Below, one piece after another: positions 25,937-33,482 of a stretch of 33,482 nt of DNA. Position 1 is the first letter of the stretch. The number at the start of each line of letters is the position of its first letter. Location of the stretch: NCBI GenBank assembly GCA_029939575.1, contig JAOZSR010000023.1, positions 10,598 to 44,079 on the forward strand. Reading direction: 5' to 3'. The DNA is from Fidelibacterota bacterium (GTDB taxonomy: Bacteria; Fidelibacterota; UBA2242; JAOZSR01). The notes under the pieces were generated by a model. The model saw only the letters and a program-made list of their open reading frames with translations. It searched no databases and was not told where the DNA came from. The position numbers were made by a program, and so were the translations under genes.

Positions 25937-27997
25937 TTACCAAATTCTGGCACGTTTTTCAACCGGAATATACATTTTATCACCAGTTTTTACATTAAAA
26001 GCTTTATAAAAGCCATCATGATTTTTTAAAGGAACATTTCCCCTAAAATCAGCAGGTGAATGCGGGTCTGTTTTCAAGCGCATAATCTGTGCTTTGGGGC
26101 GAATATTTGACCGCCATACATTTGCCCAGGCAAGGAAGAATCTTTGTTCCTGTGTAAAACCATCAATTTTAGGTTGTTTTGGTTTTTGTTTTAGAACATT
26201 CTCAAGTGCCTGAAAAGCTATTACTGTTCCACCAAGATCTGCAATATTCTCACCAAGTGTAAGTTTTCCATTCACGTGAAATGTATCGATAGATACAAAA
26301 TTATTTCCCTGCTCAACTAATAGTTCAGTTCTCTGATTAAACTTTTTTTCATCCTCTTTTGTCCACCAATCAATCATATTGCCATTTTTATCAAATTGGC
26401 GTCCCATATCATCAAAACCGTGAGTCATTTCATGGCCAATGACTGCTCCGATTGCGCCATAATTAACAGCATCATCTGCTAAAAAATCAAAAAACGGCGG
26501 TTGTAAAATTGCAGCCGGAAACACGATTTCATTTAAACTGGGATTATAATAGGCGTTTACAGTTTGAGGTGTCATACCCCACTTTTTGCGGTTAACCGGT
26601 TTATTTATTTCTTTCAAATCCTTTTCAAAATGGAATTTATCAGCCCTGAAAATATTTTCAAGATAGGAATCACTGTTAATTTCCAAAGTCGAATAATCTT
26701 CCCATTCATCAGGATAACCAATTTTTACATTAAATGATTCCAACTTTTCCATTGCCTTTTCTTTTGTTTCGGCTGACATCCAATCCAGATCAGTGATTCT
26801 TTGACCAAAGGAATTTTTAATATTATCAACCATTTCCAAAGCACGGCTCTTTGCCTGAGGTGGAAAATATTTTTCCACATATAATTGTCCTAAGGCCTCT
26901 CCAAGACTACTTTCAGTGGCTCCGAGACATCTTTTCCAGCGCGGTTGCATTTTTTCCATTCCAGATAAAATTACACCATAAAAGGCAAAATTCTGATTTA
27001 CAAAATCCGAATTAAGATATGATGCAGTATTATTTAGTAAATGCCATTTCAGATAAATTTTCCATTCATCAATTGAAAAATTTAATAATAAATCACTAAT
27101 TCCCTGAAAAAATATTGGCTGAGCAACATTAATTTTTTCCGGTTCTGACAATCCAATTTCTATAAAGTATTTTTGCCAATCAAAATTAGGGCTATGTTGG
27201 TCTAAATCAGATAAAGTCATTATGTTATAGGTATCCTTTGGATTCCGTAACTCAACTCTTGTCATGGAAATATCAGCCAGTTTCTTTTCAATATTCAAAA
27301 CAACTATAGCATTTTCATCGGATTTTTCTGCTGCACAACCAAGTAAAACAAACATTTTTGAAATATGATCTAAATATTCATTACGAATATTTTCAGACCT
27401 TTGGTCCTCTTTTGTATAATATCCTTTTGAAGGTAAGCCAAGCCCACCCTGATACAACCAGGGAATAACCATAGTACTATTTTTTTTATCCTGTTCACCG
27501 AAAAAATCAAAAACAACATTCATTCCTGATTTATGGAATTTTGCAATTATATTTTGAAGATCAGCCTGATCTTTTATTGACTCAATCTGATCAAGTCTTT
27601 GCTGAATCGGTTTAATTCCTAATTCTTCAATTCGTGCGGAATCCATTCCACTTAAGAAGAAGTTACCGATTTTTTGAATATTACTTCCATCGGGAGAATT
27701 ATTTTTTTTAGAAGCTTCAACTACAATTGTACGAACCTGCTTAAGATTGTTTTCCCCGAGAATATTAAAACTTCCCCAGCGGGTCTGATCAGCCGGCACC
27801 GGATTATTTTTTAACCATATGCCATTAACAAATTGGAAAAAATCATCTGCCGGTCTTACAGTTAAATCCATAAAATTTGGATCAATTACACGGCCTTTCA
27901 TTGGCTTTTTTTGAACCTGAACTTTTTTAATGATTCTGGTATTTACACAACTAAATAACAGACTTCCGGCAAGAAGTAATAAAATCAGTTTTTTCAC
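25937..27997 (-). CDS. M13 family metallopeptidase lipoprotein (neprilysin/PepO-like)
   Basis: M13 enzymes cut short peptides. The gluzincin site is VIGHEMTHGFDD (about 522), with the third ligand in GENIADLGG (about 577). The C-terminal segment includes ANVWRSNIRPK and PHSPADFRGNVP, which in this family shape the S1' pocket. I start at GTG 27997 (686 residues) because AAGGAG is nine bases upstream and the product then begins as a lipoprotein signal (VKKLILLLLAGSLLFSC, lipobox LLFSC). The frame stays open for 93 more codons upstream, but that part runs into a dispersed repeat and is not typical of the family. It is probably the first gene of the M13-M64-PatB operon. Confidence 0.92.
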   Translation of the reverse strand: MKKLILLLLAGSLLFSCVNTRIIKKVQVQKKPMKGRVIDPNFMDLTVRPADDFFQFVNGIWLKNNPVPADQTRWGSFNILGENNLKQVRTIVVEASKKNNSPDGSNIQKIGNFFLSGMDSARIEELGIKPIQQRLDQIESIKDQADLQNIIAKFHKSGMNVVFDFFGEQDKKNSTMVIPWLYQGGLGLPSKGYYTKEDQRSENIRNEYLDHISKMFVLLGCAAEKSDENAIVVLNIEKKLADISMTRVELRNPKDTYNIMTLSDLDQHSPNFDWQKYFIEIGLSEPEKINVAQPIFFQGISDLLLNFSIDEWKIYLKWHLLNNTASYLNSDFVNQNFAFYGVILSGMEKMQPRWKRCLGATESSLGEALGQLYVEKYFPPQAKSRALEMVDNIKNSFGQRITDLDWMSAETKEKAMEKLESFNVKIGYPDEWEDYSTLEINSDSYLENIFRADKFHFEKDLKEINKPVNRKKWGMTPQTVNAYYNPSLNEIVFPAAILQPPFFDFLADDAVNYGAIGAVIGHEMTHGFDDMGRQFDKNGNMIDWWTKEDEKKFNQRTELLVEQGNNFVSIDTFHVNGKLTLGENIADLGGTVIAFQALENVLKQKPKQPKIDGFTQEQRFFLAWANVWRSNIRPKAQIMRLKTDPHSPADFRGNVPLKNHDGFYKAFNVKTGDKMYIPVEKRARIW

Positions 27998-28190
27998 TTT
28001 CAACTTCTCCTTCTTTTTATTAAGATATCTGGAAAATATAAATAAATTAATGCAAGTTTCGCAGAAAAATTCTAAAAAAAATCTTTTTAATGGAATTGAT
28101 GAATCTCTAAAACCTAATGACTCGACTTTAAAAAAATCCATAAGATGATTCTTATAAAAACAAACATCACCTAAATTAAAAACTTTATTA
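27998..28190. other. AT-rich spacer upstream of the M13 gene
   Basis: Together with the repeat at 28191-28362 this spacer separates the divergent M13 and histidine kinase genes. It must hold the M13 promoter on the minus strand, but no clear -35/-10 pair stands out. No coding sequence on either strand looks real. Confidence 0.4.
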
Positions 28191-28362
28191 ACAATTCCGT
28201 AAAAAGTATATTTGCTGTCATTCAGAATTAGGTACGAATGTTTACAATCAGTTTTGACTGAAAAAATCTCATTCAATTATTGATAAGATTCTTCGTTGCT
28301 ACGCTACCTGAGACTATATCCGGTTTTCGACAGAAAGACAACTTCGAGCCTTTTACGATTTC
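28191..28362 (+). repeat. Dispersed hairpin repeat, copy A
   Basis: It runs from ACAATTCCGT to TTTTACGATTTC and is a close relative of 31301-31452 in the same orientation. It contains TTTGCTGTCATTC, an AAAATCTC...AAGATTCTT inverted pair, CTTCGTTGCTACGCTACC, and a TTTC-GACA-GAAA hairpin. A 21-base insert at 28241-28261, absent from copy B, itself folds (TCAGT/ACTGA). The words GTCATTCTGAAT...AAGAATCTC...GAGATTCTTCG belong to a type of intergenic repeat I recall from many genomes, which often gives spurious RFFA-like peptides. No transposase is linked to it. Confidence 0.85.
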
Positions 28363-28453
28363 ATTTTTATTATTTTTATAAAAAACAGATTCAAAATTGA
28401 ATAATATTCCAAAATTTTATATATTGATATGTACAGCAGATTAAGGATCAAAG

Positions 28454-30037
28454 ATGAACAAAAATATAAGTCTTGAAAAATCACAAAAAAAAATATTAGA
28501 AGTCGAACAGGAAAATCGTTTGCTAAAAAAGCAAATTTCTGACCTCACATTATCCAAGGAAAAAGAAAAAAAGTATAAGTTTATTTCAAATGCAGCTGCT
28601 GATTTCATGACTTTAATTAATAACAATTATATCTATGAAGCGGTTAATAATTCCTATTGCCATGAACACTCAAAAACACAACAGGATTTTATTGGCAAAA
28701 GTGTATCAGAGGTCTGGGGTGAAAAAGAATTCAGGAATAATATAAAAGCAAATCTGGATGCCTGTTTCTCAGGGGAAAAAGTTCAATACCAGTCATGGTT
28801 TCGTTTTGCCAATCAGGGCGATGGATATTACAATGTTTCCTATTATCCCTATTATGGAGAAAATGGAAAAATCACCCATGCTGCGGTAATTACCAGCAAT
28901 ATAACTTCCCAAAAGCTTACAGAAATCGCATTACGCAAGAGCGAGGAACGTTTTCGTGGAATTGCCGAGGGTAGTTTTGATATGATTTTTATCCTGGACA
29001 CTCAAGGCAATTTTTCTTATGTTTCCAAAGCATCAAAACGAATCTACGGATATGAACCAAAGGAAATCATTAATAAAAACTTCAGCGATATTTTTTTAGA
29101 CTATAACAACAACAAAGTAATTAATACTATTAATAATATGTTAAAGGGCAACAAGGTCGAAATTCTTCAGTTAAATTTAAAGAAAAAAAATGGCGAAATA
29201 GCAATTGTAGAAATTAATGCATTACCAATTGTTGATTCCGGCAAAATAGCAGGAAGCCAGGGAATTGTACGGGATTTAACTGAGAGAAAAAAACTTGAAG
29301 CCAGACAAAGAAACCTGGAATTTCAATTGATTAAAGAGCATCGCCTATCTTCGATTGGAGTTTTAACTTCTGGCATTACTCATAATATTAACAATCCATT
29401 AACTGTAATTTTTGGTGCTTTAGATATTATTGAAGCAAAAAATCCAAACTTAATGGGTCTTGATATGATCAGGCGAGGCGCTGAAAGAATTGGTGCAATT
29501 GTCAATACATTGATGAAAAAATGCCGCAGAGATCAGGAGGAGCAACGAAAAAAAATCAATATTAATGATCTATTATTGACGGAATTAAATCTACTTGAAG
29601 CAGATTTAGATTTTAAGAATGAAGTTATTAAAGAATATCATTTTGGAGAGAATATTCCTGATATAATAGCAGTTTATAGTGATTTTTCACAAGGATTATT
29701 AAATATTATCAGAAATTCTATTGATGCTATGTACAATCGGGATGAAAAAAAACTTCTTATTACAACCTGTTTGAATGAGAATTATATCAAATTAACCATT
29801 ACCGATACCGGTTGTGGAATCTCAGAAGAAAATTTATCAAAATTATTCGATCCGTTTTTCACAACAAAACCAACAGCATCAGAAGTTAGAGCAAATGAGC
29901 CAAAAGGCACCGGGTTGGGACTCTATAGTTGTTTTCAATTGCTAAATCCTTACGGTGTAAAAATTGAAGTTGATAGCAAATTAAATAAAGGAACGACTTT
30001 TACAATTAAAATACCTTTCAAAGAAACCAAAAAATGA
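28454..30037 (+). CDS. Soluble PAS-domain sensor histidine kinase
   Basis: The protein has 527 residues and no membrane helix. An N-terminal coiled coil (about 1-40) is followed by two PAS domains (about 40-160, and 165-285, the latter starting EERFRGIAEGSFDMIFILD), then the kinase core. The H-box is SGITHNINNPL (His near 309), the N-box NIIRNSIDAM, the G1 box DTGCGIS and the G2 box GTGLGLYS. The core resembles the NtrB-like HisKA group. The signal is unknown and no response regulator gene is adjacent in this window, so the partner must be elsewhere. AAGGA lies seven bases before the ATG. The PIG-L-like gene follows after 28 bases. Confidence 0.92.
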   Translation: MNKNISLEKSQKKILEVEQENRLLKKQISDLTLSKEKEKKYKFISNAAADFMTLINNNYIYEAVNNSYCHEHSKTQQDFIGKSVSEVWGEKEFRNNIKANLDACFSGEKVQYQSWFRFANQGDGYYNVSYYPYYGENGKITHAAVITSNITSQKLTEIALRKSEERFRGIAEGSFDMIFILDTQGNFSYVSKASKRIYGYEPKEIINKNFSDIFLDYNNNKVINTINNMLKGNKVEILQLNLKKKNGEIAIVEINALPIVDSGKIAGSQGIVRDLTERKKLEARQRNLEFQLIKEHRLSSIGVLTSGITHNINNPLTVIFGALDIIEAKNPNLMGLDMIRRGAERIGAIVNTLMKKCRRDQEEQRKKININDLLLTELNLLEADLDFKNEVIKEYHFGENIPDIIAVYSDFSQGLLNIIRNSIDAMYNRDEKKLLITTCLNENYIKLTITDTGCGISEENLSKLFDPFFTTKPTASEVRANEPKGTGLGLYSCFQLLNPYGVKIEVDSKLNKGTTFTIKIPFKETKK

Positions 30038-30065
30038 TATATTCCCGAATAACCAAAGGAAAACA

Positions 30066-31160
30066 ATGACAAATTCAAACTTCCATCCGAAATCATTAAA
30101 AGATTTTTCAAACATTTCGTTTTATATTTCTGCTCACCAGGACGACTGGCAATTATTTGTGGGAAATCTTGCTTGTGACGATATTGATAATAAAAATAAT
30201 AAAACTGTTTTTATCTATACAACTGCGGGTGATGAAAATAAAAAAGATTTTTGGAAAGCCAGAGAAAAAGGGGCAATTAATTCAGTAAAACTTGCCTGCA
30301 ATTTGTTAGAAAAACATTATTTTGAAGCTCAGGGAACAGAATCTTTTAACAAGAGACCTATCACCTATTTTAAATATAATAATACTGTTAGTTATTTTAT
30401 GCGGCTTCCAGACAATAAATTGTGGGATTTGAAAAATGGGATTCCTCAGAGAACAGTTGATAATTCAAGCAATTATTCCGGTTGGAATACATTTTTAAAA
30501 ACACTGTCTGCGATTATTTCTTATGAATCACGGAATTTCAATGATATTTGGATCACTACTCATGAACCCAGTCAGGAGAGAAATCCTTATAGTCATAATG
30601 ACCATAGGATGACCGGATTAAGTATCATTGAACTCGCAAGTGAGCATTTAGGCAATATTGTACTATATAAAGATTATAGTACTTTTTATAACAAACAAAT
30701 TTATTTAGAACCAAACCTGGACTCCAAGGCAATTATGCAAAAAGCCGGAGTTTTTGCCGGTTATGACAAAACGGTATTCGATGAATCCGGTCATAATACT
30801 TATAATGAAACAGTTCATTATACCCAATGGATTCATCGTACTTATATTTCACGTATAATCAATCTGGAAAACCGAAAAAAAATCTTAAATTTCGATTCCT
30901 TTTTCCTTGCCCAGAACACACCGAATCCAATAGTTATTGATACTGATTTTTCATTTATTCTGAAAAAAGGGGCACATGTTAATTTATCAATTTATAATCC
31001 TCAAAATGAACTCGTTAAAGAACTATTGGACAAGACAATTAAATCGGGAGATTATTCCTTAAGATGGAAAGTTCCAGATTGTAGAAACGGTGTCTATTTT
31101 TATAAATTACAAGTTGACAATGAATCTGTTACAAAAAAATGTATTGTATCTGGAAAATAA
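30066..31160 (+). CDS. PIG-L/LmbE-like deacetylase with FlgD/T9SS-like tail
   Basis: Residues about 18-280 are a PIG-L/LmbE domain, a zinc enzyme family that N-deacetylates GlcNAc-linked substrates. The metal motifs are AHQDDW (residues 23-28, usually AHPDDE; the His and both Asp are kept) and YSHNDHR (near 177, usually HPDH). The last ~80 residues (NTPNPIVIDTDFSFILKKG ... CRNGVYFYKL) form a FlgD-like or T9SS sorting-like sandwich. Oddly, there is no signal peptide: the protein begins MTNSNFHPKSLKDFSN. AAGGAAAAC just before ATG 30066 supports this start. It probably shares a transcript with the histidine kinase. The substrate is unknown. Confidence 0.85.
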   Translation: MTNSNFHPKSLKDFSNISFYISAHQDDWQLFVGNLACDDIDNKNNKTVFIYTTAGDENKKDFWKAREKGAINSVKLACNLLEKHYFEAQGTESFNKRPITYFKYNNTVSYFMRLPDNKLWDLKNGIPQRTVDNSSNYSGWNTFLKTLSAIISYESRNFNDIWITTHEPSQERNPYSHNDHRMTGLSIIELASEHLGNIVLYKDYSTFYNKQIYLEPNLDSKAIMQKAGVFAGYDKTVFDESGHNTYNETVHYTQWIHRTYISRIINLENRKKILNFDSFFLAQNTPNPIVIDTDFSFILKKGAHVNLSIYNPQNELVKELLDKTIKSGDYSLRWKVPDCRNGVYFYKLQVDNESVTKKCIVSGK

Positions 31161-31300
31161 CAAAGTCTATAACCATTAATGATATTATATCTGAAAATAT
31201 AAAAGTTATCCTTCGGCTTTAGCCGATAGAAAGATTTCCAAATATATTTTATCAATTGCATTCAATCTCAAAGTATTGTAAAATCATTTAATGAAACTTG

Positions 31301-31452
31301 ACAATTCCGTACAAAGTAAATTTGCTGTCATTCTGAATGAGGTACGAATGAAGAATCTCCTACAATTATCGACGAGATTCTTCGTTGCTACGCTGCCTCA
31401 GACTATGTCCGGCTTTCGACGGAAAGACAGCTTCGAACCTTTTTACGATTCC
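31301..31452 (+). repeat. Dispersed hairpin repeat, copy B
   Basis: This is a direct copy of 28191-28362. It contains the perfect inverted pair AAGAATCTC/GAGATTCTT around a 14-base loop, an outer GCTGTC/GACAGC pair and a CTTTC-GACG-GAAAG hairpin. One frame is open throughout and continues into the large surface-protein gene downstream. Just before it, at 31213-31226, TCGGC/GCCGA forms a short separate hairpin without a T-run. Confidence 0.88.
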
Positions 31453-33482
31453 ATCAAACTTAATAAAATCCAAAAGCCGCACTGCTTTTATAAATTAAAA
31501 ACTTTTTTATATGTGATCTGTATTTTTACTATTTCAGTCCTGAATGCTGAAAGCCTGACGATAAATGGTACATACCGGGATCGGCAAGGAAATGCCATTT
31601 CCGATGCAGATATAATTTTTTTTCAGGATACGCTGAATATACTACAAAAAACAAAAAGCAATGATGATGGATACTTTTCAGTAAACCTTGACTATCTTGG
31701 CATCTCTAATACTCTTGTTACTGAATACATGTTGGGTAATAATTACCCCAACCCTTTCAATAGTCAAACGCAATTCCCTATACTCACAAACCAATCAGGA
31801 AGATTAGAAATATTCAATATCAGCGGGCAGACCATATCATCACTTATACTAAATAAAAGTGGCCGGTATCTCATTTCCTGGGGAGCCTGCAACCAAATGG
31901 GACTCGCTGTTTCATCAGGAGTTTACATTTACAGATTTACAAGTTCACATTTCATAAAGTCCGGCAAAATGATTTTACTTGATGGTCAAAGAGGTACTCA
32001 CGGATTGCATGTTCTGGACTATTCAGGCTTTACGAATGCTCAAAACAATCTTTCCAAATCCTCAAATGAAGAACATTTCTATTATTTGAGTTTCACCAAA
32101 AATAATACAAGCCCAAAGCAGATCGGATTTGCACTAACCCAAAAAGATACATTTATTACAGTTATCGGTAATCCGGGTCCCTCTGTGCAAGACACTATTC
32201 CCTCACAAATATTGGAAGTCGGGGATACACTGGAATTAAACCTCAATAACGGATTTGTTTACAATGACGAAACAAATATTTGGCAAGCAAGAGATACAAG
32301 TTTGCAAATAAATAATCAAATCTTAAAATATGTTGCTACAAAAGCAGAAACATTAATGACCTGGATAAATGTCATAGATAGTACAGATAATAGTTTAAGA
32401 GATTCTCTGGAATTAAAAATATTTGTGCCTTATGTAATGCATATTCCAACACTCACATTACCAGATACATTATTTGGATTTGAAGATAGTAATGGAGTAT
32501 TAATTCCAAATTTGAATGTGTATAGAATCGATAACGGCGAACAAGCAGTATGGTATACAATCAATAATCAAAGTAATCCGGAATTGGTTAATGCATCAAT
32601 TCAGGATACCAGTTTAAGATATCTGACTTTATTAGAGAATGAATTTGGACAAAGCATTGTAACAATTGCTATTAATGATGAAAATAATTATTCTCAGGAT
32701 AATGCTTTATTGTTAGTTCAAGCAGTTAATGATCCTATCAGATATACAGGAGGTGCATTAGGACCATTCACAACCCCAGAAGATAGTTCATTTAATATTA
32801 ATCTTCAAGGCAAATTTGAAAACTTAGATGATGATACACTTGATTATGTAATTCAAAACCTAGGAAATGCAAGCCAAGTTGATAATTCTGGAATTATAAC
32901 AATCACTCCAGATGCAGACTGGAATGGAACACTTGAAGGATTAGTAGCACAAGCAAGAGTTCGTGGAACTGCAGAAACTGCAGAAAGCTCAGAATTTGAA
33001 GCAACTGTAACTCCTGTAAATGACGCACCAACCGCAGATGTAATAGAACAAGTAACAGCTCTTGATGAAGATTATGCTGGAGAAGTGGAACTTGCAACAT
33101 TCAGTGTAAATGACGTAGATGGTGATGAATTAACCACAACACTATACAACTCACGAGCAGACTCAGTACATATGCACATGGAAGGGAATTTAATTATACT
33201 AGATTCTTTAAAAAATGGATTTAACGGAACAGTAATCTATGGTCCAACAATGAATGATGGACTAGTAGAAATAACTGAAACAGGAACACTAATAATTAAT
33301 CCAGTCGCAGACATCACATTAAATATTAGAACATTAATGAAAGCAGGAACACCCATAATGAACGATATAGAAAGCACATTCCAAATAGGAGATAGCATTT
33401 ATACAGGATATGGAACAATTACAAAACAAGTACCACAAGGATTACATGAAATATGGGCAGAGAATGATAGTACAGGAATATT
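31405..33482 (+). CDS. Large secreted surface protein, 3' end outside the window
   Basis: The frame is open to the window edge. A signal peptide is clear (KTFLYVICIFTISVLNAES, about residues 33-51). Next comes a carboxypeptidase-regulatory-like strand set (INGTYRDRQGNAISDADI, GYFSVNL), then a FlgD/T9SS-like domain (NNYPNPFNSQ ... SSGVYIYRF, about 31735-31980) near the N-terminus rather than at the C-terminus. Cadherin/tandem-95-like repeats follow, with the markers TPEDSSFNINL, ITPDADWNGT, TPVNDAPT and NDVDGDELT. The start is uncertain: ATG 31405 lies inside repeat B, and in-frame ATGs also exist at 31348 and 31291, none with a good ribosome binding site. An adhesin or other surface role is an inference. 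Confidence 0.75.
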   Translation, partial: MSGFRRKDSFEPFYDSIKLNKIQKPHCFYKLKTFLYVICIFTISVLNAESLTINGTYRDRQGNAISDADIIFFQDTLNILQKTKSNDDGYFSVNLDYLGISNTLVTEYMLGNNYPNPFNSQTQFPILTNQSGRLEIFNISGQTISSLILNKSGRYLISWGACNQMGLAVSSGVYIYRFTSSHFIKSGKMILLDGQRGTHGLHVLDYSGFTNAQNNLSKSSNEEHFYYLSFTKNNTSPKQIGFALTQKDTFITVIGNPGPSVQDTIPSQILEVGDTLELNLNNGFVYNDETNIWQARDTSLQINNQILKYVATKAETLMTWINVIDSTDNSLRDSLELKIFVPYVMHIPTLTLPDTLFGFEDSNGVLIPNLNVYRIDNGEQAVWYTINNQSNPELVNASIQDTSLRYLTLLENEFGQSIVTIAINDENNYSQDNALLLVQAVNDPIRYTGGALGPFTTPEDSSFNINLQGKFENLDDDTLDYVIQNLGNASQVDNSGIITITPDADWNGTLEGLVAQARVRGTAETAESSEFEATVTPVNDAPTADVIEQVTALDEDYAGEVELATFSVNDVDGDELTTTLYNSRADSVHMHMEGNLIILDSLKNGFNGTVIYGPTMNDGLVEITETGTLIINPVADITLNIRTLMKAGTPIMNDIESTFQIGDSIYTGYGTITKQVPQGLHEIWAENDSTGI

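Noticed and set aside
25903-25983. Longer start for the M64 peptidase
   Set aside because: It would overlap the M13 gene and bury the signal peptide; ATG 25902 has GGAG and begins that signal peptide.
27998-28276. 93-codon in-frame N-terminal extension of the M13 peptidase gene
   Set aside because: It runs into dispersed repeat copy A, and the GTG at 27997 has a good AAGGAG site and begins a typical lipoprotein signal.
32903-33100. Minus-strand Leu/Gln-rich frame inside the surface-protein gene
   Set aside because: It is the reverse of a repetitive coding stretch; its composition is an artefact of that strand's codon use.
1-33482. CRISPR arrays, tRNA genes, insertion sequences or phage genes
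   Set aside because: No regularly spaced repeats, no T-loop signatures and no transposase, integrase or phage-like products were seen on either strand.

Overview
This is an AT-rich stretch of a bacterial chromosome. Several proteins carry FlgD-like or type IX secretion (T9SS)-like C-terminal beta-sandwich tails (a YPNPFN-type start and an SSGVYIYR-type end). The YbeY third metal ligand is Asp rather than His, as I recall from Bacteroidetes. Start sites use ordinary GGAG/AAGGAG ribosome binding sites, and the promoter-like sites look sigma70-like. Together this suggests an uncultured FCB-group lineage (Cloacimonadota, Marinimicrobia, Calditrichota and similar), not Bacteroidetes proper. The phylum is an inference. 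I found no tRNA, rRNA, CRISPR array, transposase or phage gene.

Layout. (1) 128-4980, + strand: a tight gene string with a radical SAM/PDZ protein of the DUF512 family, the ribosome-assembly GTPase Der, a secreted HExxH metalloprotease with a T9SS-like tail, and a YigZ/IMPACT protein. (2) 4980-5355: a gap between convergent genes holding a structured RNA gene, best read on the minus strand, and a terminator. (3) 5356-12200, - strand: CT398-like zinc-ribbon protein, RNase P RNA (rnpB), RecJ, a membrane HD phosphodiesterase of the PgpH type (cyclic-di-AMP family), YbeY and MazG. This is an RNA-processing, repair and house-cleaning block. A terminator-type hairpin with a possible leader peptide lies directly before the zinc-ribbon gene. 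(4) 12200-18542, - strand: NadC, a cysteine desulfurase-selenophosphate synthetase fusion, an unrecognised GNAT-like protein, thiamine pyrophosphokinase and a sodium:solute symporter. (5) 18790-23154, + strand: a homocysteine methyltransferase-MTHFR fusion, then a two-gene unit with an HTH-EIIA protein and a CBS-regulated cation/proton antiporter. (6) 23272-27997, - strand: a lipoprotein M13 metallopeptidase, an M64 metallopeptidase and a PatB/MalY-type C-S lyase, probably one peptide-use operon. (7) 28191-33482: two direct copies of a dispersed hairpin-rich repeat bracket a soluble PAS histidine kinase and a PIG-L deacetylase-like protein with a T9SS-like tail. The downstream copy runs in frame into the start of a large surface protein that leaves the window.

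Most of the window is conserved housekeeping. The parts most worth a second look are the 4980-5181 RNA, the leader of the zinc-ribbon/rnpB unit, the NifS-SelD fusion cluster, the HTH-EIIA/antiporter pair, and the repeat-bounded kinase/PIG-L/surface-protein segment. All family calls are by eye from motifs; no database search was run.
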